Shown here in pieces: positions 58,516 through 64,000 of a DNA stretch of 64,000 nt. Both the position numbers and the translations under genes were made by a program. Each line of letters begins with the position of its first letter. Positions within the stretch are counted from its first letter, which is position 1. The notes beneath the pieces are model-generated. The model saw nothing but the letters and a program-made list of their open reading frames with translations, was not told the DNA's origin and made no database searches. The DNA comes from Moraxella oculi (GTDB lineage: Bacteria > Pseudomonadota > Gammaproteobacteria > Pseudomonadales > Moraxellaceae), in assembly GCF_023336735.1 (NCBI RefSeq), contig NZ_JAMBAQ010000009.1:20289-84288 (forward strand), read 5' to 3'.

Positions 58516-58534
58516 TTATCGGTATTTATGATAA
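58516..58534. promoter_or_regulatory. Candidate LysR-type operator
   Basis: TTATC-N9-GATAA dyad containing T58519-N11-A58531, the T-N11-A pattern bound by LysR-type regulators. It lies between the divergent LysR gene and the VOC-fahA-maiA operon. Confidence 0.45.
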
Positions 58535-58569
58535 TTTTGACTCATCATCATCAATCAAGGTTAGTTAGC

Positions 58570-59481
58570 ATGAATCCAGCCAATATTACCTTGCGACAGC
58601 TTCGCGCCTTTAAGGCAGTCGCTGAATTGGGAAGTTTTACCAAAGCTGCCGAACAGCTACACATTACCCAATCCGCTCTAAGCGGTCTGATTAAAGAGTT
58701 TGAGAGCCTACTGGATTTGCGATTGTTTGATCGCACGACTCGCACCTTATCACTATCAACCACAGGTCAGCACATCTACCCAATGGCGATTCGCATACTT
58801 TATGATGTAGAAAACATGGCCACTGAAGTCAGCAGGCTTAAAGATTTGCAAAGTGGGCAAGTTAAAGTTGCTGTGAGTCAGCAACTGGCAGCATCACTCA
58901 TGCCTGCCGTCATGGCAAAATTTGCAAATAAATATCCTAGCATCAAAGTTACATTGGACGATTGCTCGGTAGATACCGTGATTCAATCCGTCAATTCAGG
59001 TGCGGTGGATTTTGGCATCGGACCTGAGAGAGACATTGTTGACAGTTTATCTAGTGAGATGCTGTTTGAGCTACCTTTTTATGTGGTCATGCCAAAAACC
59101 CACCCATTTAGCCAGCTGGACCATGTCAATTGGTCGCAACTACAAGGTGAAAACTTAATCACATTGTCAGGCTCATTCAATCAGCTTTTAATGCAAGACT
59201 TACCCAGTCAGGATGCGGCCATCATCAAAAATGCTGTCCATCAAGTGAATTTTTTAACCACGGCATTTAGTATGGTAACGCAGCACTTAGGACTTACTTT
59301 CTGTTTGCCGTATTCTCGGGCTCGGGTCGCCCAACATGGTCTATGCATGCGTCTTTTGACAGAACCTCGCATCACTCGACCTGCTTTTTTATATCGCAAA
59401 CGCGGCAGACCTCTATCCGACGCTGCCCAAAAGTTTTATGTCATGCTATGCCAGTATGTGCAAGAAGGTCAATATGAATGA
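58570..59481 (+). CDS. LysR-type transcriptional regulator
   Basis: N-terminal winged helix-turn-helix (LRQLRAFKAVAELGSFTKAAEQLHITQSALSGLIKEFE; recognition helix near residues 35-50), then a two-lobed effector domain to residue 303. Start ATG 58570 with AAGG upstream. Divergent from the VOC-fahA-maiA operon, with a candidate operator between them; this points to control of that operon, probably by an aromatic acid. Confidence 0.92.
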   Translation: MNPANITLRQLRAFKAVAELGSFTKAAEQLHITQSALSGLIKEFESLLDLRLFDRTTRTLSLSTTGQHIYPMAIRILYDVENMATEVSRLKDLQSGQVKVAVSQQLAASLMPAVMAKFANKYPSIKVTLDDCSVDTVIQSVNSGAVDFGIGPERDIVDSLSSEMLFELPFYVVMPKTHPFSQLDHVNWSQLQGENLITLSGSFNQLLMQDLPSQDAAIIKNAVHQVNFLTTAFSMVTQHLGLTFCLPYSRARVAQHGLCMRLLTEPRITRPAFLYRKRGRPLSDAAQKFYVMLCQYVQEGQYE

Positions 59482-59497
59482 ACAACATCAAGAATTA

Positions 59498-61048
59498 CTA
59501 TAAAAGCCACTCAATCGGCAAATGACTGGCTATCCAAACTTGCACACGACGGTATAAAGAGCTTTCTGGTTCATGGTCTTGCTGAATCATCTCACCATTT
59601 TCTTGGGTCGTCCAAATCATCTTGCCTTCATCATCCAAGCTGACGGTGTAAGTATGCTTTGACAGATTGATTGAAAGCTGGTCAATCAAGCTTTTGGCAA
59701 GCTTAGGGCTGTCAATGATCAACCCCATTTCAGTATTAAGATTGGCAGAACGCGGATCCATATTAAAAGAGCCAACATATAAATATCGTCCATCCACCAC
59801 AAAGGTTTTGGCGTGCAAACTCGCCCCCTGCCCATCGTATGCACCTCTGACAGCGGCTGGTTTGACTGTTGCATCATCTTTGAGTTCATAAAGCTTCACA
59901 CCGCTTTTTAGCAAATCCTTTCTATATTTAGCATATCCTGAATGAACCACCGCCACATCATTGGCAGCAAGTGTGTTGGTCAGCACCCCAACTGACTTGC
60001 CTTTTTTAGCAAGATTACTTAGCATTCTCTCTCCTTGCTTGGTTGGCACAAAATAAGGAGAGACAATGACCAGCTCCTTTTGGGCGTTCTCCATCAAGGG
60101 GGCAATATACTTGTCCAAAATATTTTGTTCTTGCTGTTTTTTTAGGACTTTACTGGGATGATCACTGATGAGCATGGTCTTTGCCCAAACCAAGGGCATC
60201 TGACCATCGGTAAGATATTTGGCAAAATTTGTCTGCATCAATAAACCAAGATATCCTCTGGCCTCATCACTCACACCTGACAGATCAGCAGGTGCGACAT
60301 TCCCAATGATGACTGACGCAGGATAGGATGATTGATCATTCCAATATCTGTCAAAATCTTCCGCTGTCTGCTGTGCCCCCTGACCCACCACAGCCACATC
60401 CAAGTCAGCAAACATGATGCCACTGTTGGCGTCAAAGTATTCATTACCAATATTTCTACCACCTACGATACTAATAATACTGTCTGCGGTCATGGATTTA
60501 TTGTGCATGCGACGGTTAAGTCTAAAAAAATCCGTCAAATAACCCAATGGGCGAAATTGACGCTGCATGTATGGGTTGAAAAGACGCACTTCAATATTCT
60601 GATGATCATCTAATGCTTTAATCACACCATCCATGCCTGCCATTGTGTGATCATCAAGCAGCATCCTCACTCTCACACCACGATCAGCAGCAGCAATGAG
60701 TCGTTGACTAAGCAGTCTGCCAGATAGGTCATCATGATAAATATAATACTGCAAATCCAAACTCTGCTCAGCTTTTTCTACCAAAGCCAAGCGTGCCAAG
60801 AACGCATCTCGACTGTCTGCCAGCATATAAATACCACTTTCCTTAGCATGCTGAGATATCTGCGGCAAAAGCCGTTTGGCAATCGCACCATCAAGATTGG
60901 GTGTCAGATGATGAGAAATGCTCTTTTGGGTGTTGTCTGGCAATTGGCGATAGGTCAGTACCGCCAACACCAATACCGCCACCACGATTGACAATAGTCC
61001 AATCACCACTCGCCGCAGCCAAAGCGGTGCATCAAAAAAATTCAACAT
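59498..61048 (-). CDS. Phospholipase D / cardiolipin-synthase family protein
   Basis: Two HKD motifs: HNKSMTADSIISIVGGRN and HAKTFVVDGRYLYVGSFN, each with His, Lys and Asp in place. One N-terminal hydrophobic anchor (VVIGLLSIVVAVLVLAVL). 516 residues. Phosphatidyl transfer is likely, as a cardiolipin synthase C-like or a secreted phospholipase D-like enzyme; the sequence alone does not separate them. A GGAGT ribosome site precedes the ATG. It ends 17 nt from the convergent LysR gene. Confidence 0.9.
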   Translation of the reverse strand: MLNFFDAPLWLRRVVIGLLSIVVAVLVLAVLTYRQLPDNTQKSISHHLTPNLDGAIAKRLLPQISQHAKESGIYMLADSRDAFLARLALVEKAEQSLDLQYYIYHDDLSGRLLSQRLIAAADRGVRVRMLLDDHTMAGMDGVIKALDDHQNIEVRLFNPYMQRQFRPLGYLTDFFRLNRRMHNKSMTADSIISIVGGRNIGNEYFDANSGIMFADLDVAVVGQGAQQTAEDFDRYWNDQSSYPASVIIGNVAPADLSGVSDEARGYLGLLMQTNFAKYLTDGQMPLVWAKTMLISDHPSKVLKKQQEQNILDKYIAPLMENAQKELVIVSPYFVPTKQGERMLSNLAKKGKSVGVLTNTLAANDVAVVHSGYAKYRKDLLKSGVKLYELKDDATVKPAAVRGAYDGQGASLHAKTFVVDGRYLYVGSFNMDPRSANLNTEMGLIIDSPKLAKSLIDQLSINLSKHTYTVSLDDEGKMIWTTQENGEMIQQDHEPESSLYRRVQVWIASHLPIEWLL

Positions 61049-61229
61049 ACTCCAATCCTTAATTAATACCGTGAATGTTATTATAACTCAAAAAAGACAC
61101 ACAACCCCAAAAATCACCATTGACCGCCCAACATTTAACACCAAGACAGACCTTCCGATCCGCACACCATTTATCTAAATATCTGATAAAAAAAGTAAAT
61201 TTCCCATAGATCATTCGCATCATTTCTCT

Positions 61230-61235
61230 TATAAT
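61230..61235 (+). promoter_or_regulatory. Predicted -10 box of phhA
   Basis: TATAAT 41 nt before the phhA ATG; no convincing -35 box. Confidence 0.45.
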
Positions 61236-61276
61236 AACCCTATCAAGCCAAATCCAAACTATAAAAAGGACATTTT

Positions 61277-62074
61277 ATGCAAGATAAAACTCCTTATAAA
61301 TCCCACAAGCCTGACGACAACGGATTGATTAACTGGTCGGCAGATGAAAACTCAGTGTGGCATGATTTACAAACTCGCCAACAAAAAAGCATCGTTGGTA
61401 GGGCTTATGATGAATATCTCAATGGTCTGACAGCCCTAAATTTACCGATTGATCGCATTCCTCAACTGCCTGATTTGGACGCTGTATTAAAGGGCAGAAC
61501 TGGCTGGCAAACCGCTCCTGTACCCGCCCTCATCTCATTTGGCAAATTTTTTGAGTTGCTTGCCAACCAAAAATTTCCCGTAGCCACTTTCATCCGTACT
61601 CGAGAAGATTTCGATTACATTCAAGAACCTGATATTTTTCATGAAATTGTTGGACATCTGTCTTTATTGACTCATCCTGATTTTGCTAATTTTACGCACA
61701 TCTATGGCAAGCTGGGACTACAAGCCGATAAAAAGACACGAGTATTTCTGGCAAGACTTTATTGGTTTACGATGGAATTTGGCCTGATTAACACCAAAGA
61801 CGGTCTTAGAATCTATGGCGGTGGTATTTTGTCATCTCCTGCTGAGACAGAGTATGCCGTCAGTGGTAAGCCAGAGTACCGACCCTTCAATGTCAATGAC
61901 ATTTTAAGAACACCCTATCGCATTGATAAAATTCAACCCATCTATTATGTCATCGACAACCCAGAGCAGCTGTTTTCACTGACCGAAAAATCATTGATGG
62001 CTGAAGTGAACAAAGCCATGGAGCAAGGATTATTTGAGCCACATCCAAGCCTGCTTGATGATCAGACGGCATGA
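61277..62074 (+). CDS. phhA: Phenylalanine 4-monooxygenase
   Basis: Iron and tetrahydrobiopterin-dependent hydroxylase making tyrosine from phenylalanine. The iron ligands are H122 and H127 in FHEIVGH, with a distal glutamate in YWFTMEFGL. 265 residues, the bacterial monodomain form without the ACT regulatory domain. AAAAGGAC precedes the ATG. The cofactor-recycling gene phhB follows after 42 nt. Confidence 0.96.
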   Translation: MQDKTPYKSHKPDDNGLINWSADENSVWHDLQTRQQKSIVGRAYDEYLNGLTALNLPIDRIPQLPDLDAVLKGRTGWQTAPVPALISFGKFFELLANQKFPVATFIRTREDFDYIQEPDIFHEIVGHLSLLTHPDFANFTHIYGKLGLQADKKTRVFLARLYWFTMEFGLINTKDGLRIYGGGILSSPAETEYAVSGKPEYRPFNVNDILRTPYRIDKIQPIYYVIDNPEQLFSLTEKSLMAEVNKAMEQGLFEPHPSLLDDQTA

Positions 62075-62116
62075 CAAATAACCTACCCTAAAAACATCGT
62101 TAATAAGGAATCTTTT

Positions 62117-62467
62117 ATGAGTGATTTAAAAAGTCAATTTTGTGAAGCTTGTCAAGCCGATGCCCCAAAGGTTACTGATGAAGAGCTTGCTGAATTCATG
62201 AAACAGCTACCCGACTGGGCTGTCATCTCCGAGCAAGTAAGCGAGCATCATGTCTTGCAACTCAAACGAGTTTTTAAATTCAAAAACTTCAAAGCCGCTT
62301 GGGAATTCGGCGAAAAGCTGATGCACCTTGCCGAATCAGAAGGGCATCACCCTGGAATCTTTGTTGAATGGGGCAAGGTAACGGTTACTTGGTGGTCGCA
62401 CAGCATTAAAGGCCTGCATAAAAATGATTTCATCATGGCGGTAAAAACGGACGAACTGTTTCAATAA
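62117..62467 (+). CDS. phhB: Pterin-4a-carbinolamine dehydratase
   Basis: Regenerates tetrahydrobiopterin after PhhA turnover. 116 residues. Motifs: [41 protein letters not shown]; the conserved HHP and the later SH histidines are the active-site set. AAGGAATC precedes the ATG. Confidence 0.96.
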   Translation: MSDLKSQFCEACQADAPKVTDEELAEFMKQLPDWAVISEQVSEHHVLQLKRVFKFKNFKAAWEFGEKLMHLAESEGHHPGIFVEWGKVTVTWWSHSIKGLHKNDFIMAVKTDELFQ

Positions 62468-62486
62468 CTTCCAATCATTCAAATGA

Positions 62487-62513
62487 TAAAGCAGGGCAAC
62501 CCCTGCTTTATTC
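62487..62513. terminator. Terminator between phhB and nhaC
   Basis: TAAAGCAGGG-CAAC-CCCTGCTTTA followed by TTC; both flanks are compatible with a shared terminator. Confidence 0.8.
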
Positions 62514-62531
62514 ATGCGTCATGACATGGTC

Positions 62532-63911
62532 TTACCGTGTCTTGGTAATGGTGATGCCAGTGTAACCATAAATCAATGTCAAAATAAAACAAAAATAGCA
62601 AAAAAACGCAAAAGGCACATAACTGATGACAGGCATGCCAAACACGCCAGTCAGAAATCCTCCATACACCCCCCATGGCACTAAGGGATTGATGACGGTG
62701 CCAGAATCTTCGATGGTGCGAGACAGATTTTTTGGATGCAATCCAAGTCTTTTATATTCTGGTAAAAAAGCATTGCCCGAAAGCAACAAGCTTAAATACT
62801 GCTCACCAACCAACACATTAATGCCAAAAGAAGTGAATGCCGCTGCTGCCACGCCACGACTTGCCTTTGTCAATAAATGACGCATGCCATCAAGCAGTGC
62901 TGGTAACACACCCAGACCTTGCAATAACCCACCCAACGACAATGCCAAAATCACCAAAATTTGGGTAAAAAACATGCTCTCCAAGCCACCACGAGAGATC
63001 AGCTTACCCACATCACCCAACTCTAAGTTTTCGGCAGGTGAATAGCCTTTAAAAAACCAACCACCCAGTTGAGAAAGGCTTGGGCTAGAATGAATATAAG
63101 TCAAGCCAACTGCGACCACGATGGTGGCAGCGATGCTATATATGGCGTTCACTCTCATGAGTGCCAATGCAAGCAAAACCACAAAAGGCATGAGTGTATA
63201 GCCATGCACCAACCCACTTGACAGCAAGCTGGTCTGTAAGGTAGTAATATTTGAAAAATCACCGCCCAAAGAAGGCATGAATGTAAAAATCAGTGCTGTC
63301 ATCAGCCAAGCAGGCACTGTGGTGTACATCATGTTTTTGATGTGATCAAACAAATCCACGCCCACAATCGAAGCAGCGATGCTTGTGGTGTCGGATAACG
63401 GCGACATCTTATCACCAAATAATGCCCCAGAAACTACCGCTCCTGCCACAATCGCAGGATTTGCCCCAAAGGCATTCGCCATACCCAAAAAAGCCACGCC
63501 TACCGTAGCACAAGTGGTAAATCCACTCCCCAAAGCCAAACCAATCACACTTGCCAATATGAAAGCTGACAGATAAAACCATTGTGATGACAGCATCTCA
63601 AAACCATAATAAATCAGCGTGGGAATCGCTCCACTCATCATGAGTGCTGACACAAGCAACCCAATGAGCGAAAATAAATAAATCGCCCCCATGCCCGTGG
63701 CGACACCGCCTATCATTCTATCTTGCATTGCCTCAAACTTGACACCCTTACATAAGCCGAACATCATCAAACCTAGAATGACAATCAATAAAGATAGCAA
63801 CGGCACAAAGCCAAGCTGAATCATCGTCAAAGCAAGTACCGCCACCACAATCATGGCAATCAGTAAAGCTTGTTTTGGGGTTGGGTGTAAAAGAGGGGCT
63901 TGTTTACTCAT
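62532..63911 (-). CDS. nhaC: Na+/H+ antiporter NhaC family
   Basis: Twelve-helix antiporter of the NhaC group, 459 residues, with the family segments GSGFTTCATVGVAFLGMA, SGALFGDKMSPLSDTTSIAASI and DSGTVINPLVPWGVYGGF. GAGGAATC precedes the ATG. Substrate specificity within the family (Na/H, malate/lactate) is variable, so sodium/proton exchange is the default reading. Confidence 0.92.
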   Translation of the reverse strand: MSKQAPLLHPTPKQALLIAMIVVAVLALTMIQLGFVPLLSLLIVILGLMMFGLCKGVKFEAMQDRMIGGVATGMGAIYLFSLIGLLVSALMMSGAIPTLIYYGFEMLSSQWFYLSAFILASVIGLALGSGFTTCATVGVAFLGMANAFGANPAIVAGAVVSGALFGDKMSPLSDTTSIAASIVGVDLFDHIKNMMYTTVPAWLMTALIFTFMPSLGGDFSNITTLQTSLLSSGLVHGYTLMPFVVLLALALMRVNAIYSIAATIVVAVGLTYIHSSPSLSQLGGWFFKGYSPAENLELGDVGKLISRGGLESMFFTQILVILALSLGGLLQGLGVLPALLDGMRHLLTKASRGVAAAAFTSFGINVLVGEQYLSLLLSGNAFLPEYKRLGLHPKNLSRTIEDSGTVINPLVPWGVYGGFLTGVFGMPVISYVPFAFFCYFCFILTLIYGYTGITITKTR

Positions 63912-63969
63912 AAAGATTCCTCACTGTCTTATGATGACAACTCATCCGCCCTTGTCATCATTCAAACTT

Positions 63970-63999
63970 ATTATAATAAAAAATAACCGCATGATTCAA
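63970..63999 (-). promoter_or_regulatory. Predicted nhaC promoter
   Basis: On the minus strand TTGAAT (63994-63999), 18-nt spacer, TATAAT (63970-63975), about 59 nt before the nhaC ATG. Confidence 0.5.
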
Positions 64000-64000
64000 T

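Noticed and set aside
1..64000. CRISPR arrays, insertion sequences, prophage or integron signs
   Set aside because: No regularly spaced repeats, transposase, integrase or attachment-site-like duplications were seen on reading both strands.

Overview
The window looks like chromosomal DNA of a gamma-proteobacterium of the family Moraxellaceae, most likely a Moraxella species. This is an inference from moderately AT-rich DNA, the block ibaG-murA-hisG-hisD-hisC, a short division/cell-wall cluster that stops after mraY, and a heme oxygenase very similar to the neisserial/Moraxella type. There are no rRNA genes, CRISPR arrays, recognisable insertion sequences or prophage genes. Almost every gene is intact, and most have a clear AAGGA-type ribosome binding site.

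Layout. 1-5.1 kb: rne (5' end cut off) converging on a class I fumarase. 5.2-10 kb (minus): ibaG-murA-hisG-hisD-hisC. 10-12.5 kb: dolP-like lipoprotein, yraN and RDD genes (minus), then rlmH (plus). 12.5-21.5 kb (minus): a Bcr-type exporter, then the division/cell-wall cluster rsmH-ftsL-ftsI-murE-murF-mraY. 21.8-28.3 kb (plus): gltX, a tRNA-Ala/tRNA-Glu unit, hisF, ribH, nusB, thiL, pgpA. 28.4-35 kb (plus): macA-macB-outer-membrane factor, glmU, upp. 35-39.4 kb: a DUF454 gene, hemO, and an M16C zinc peptidase. 39.7-41.4 kb (minus): a very AT-rich island with an unrecognised 515-residue membrane protein and a small two-helix membrane protein split by a frameshift. 41.5-44.5 kb: ettA and a His-rich alpha-carbonic anhydrase lipoprotein. 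44.8-49.8 kb (minus): a ketone-body cluster. 50-53 kb (minus): a TRAP transporter. 53.2-56 kb (plus): a Ser-type sulfatase and its radical-SAM maturase. 56-58.4 kb (minus): maiA, fahA and a VOC protein with a divergent LysR gene. The window ends with a phospholipase-D-family gene, phhA-phhB and nhaC.

How the genes work together. The first half is core metabolism, envelope and translation. The second half is catabolic and host-facing: uptake and oxidation of 3-hydroxybutyrate and acetoacetate, late phenylalanine/tyrosine breakdown steps, heme-iron release, and sulfate-ester hydrolysis. The least explained items are the AT-rich membrane-protein island, the near-perfect 33-nt palindrome upstream of ettA, and the sulfatase/maturase/TRAP neighbourhood. 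I found no clear new multi-gene system. The island is the best candidate for something undescribed. All family assignments are by reading motifs; no database search was run.
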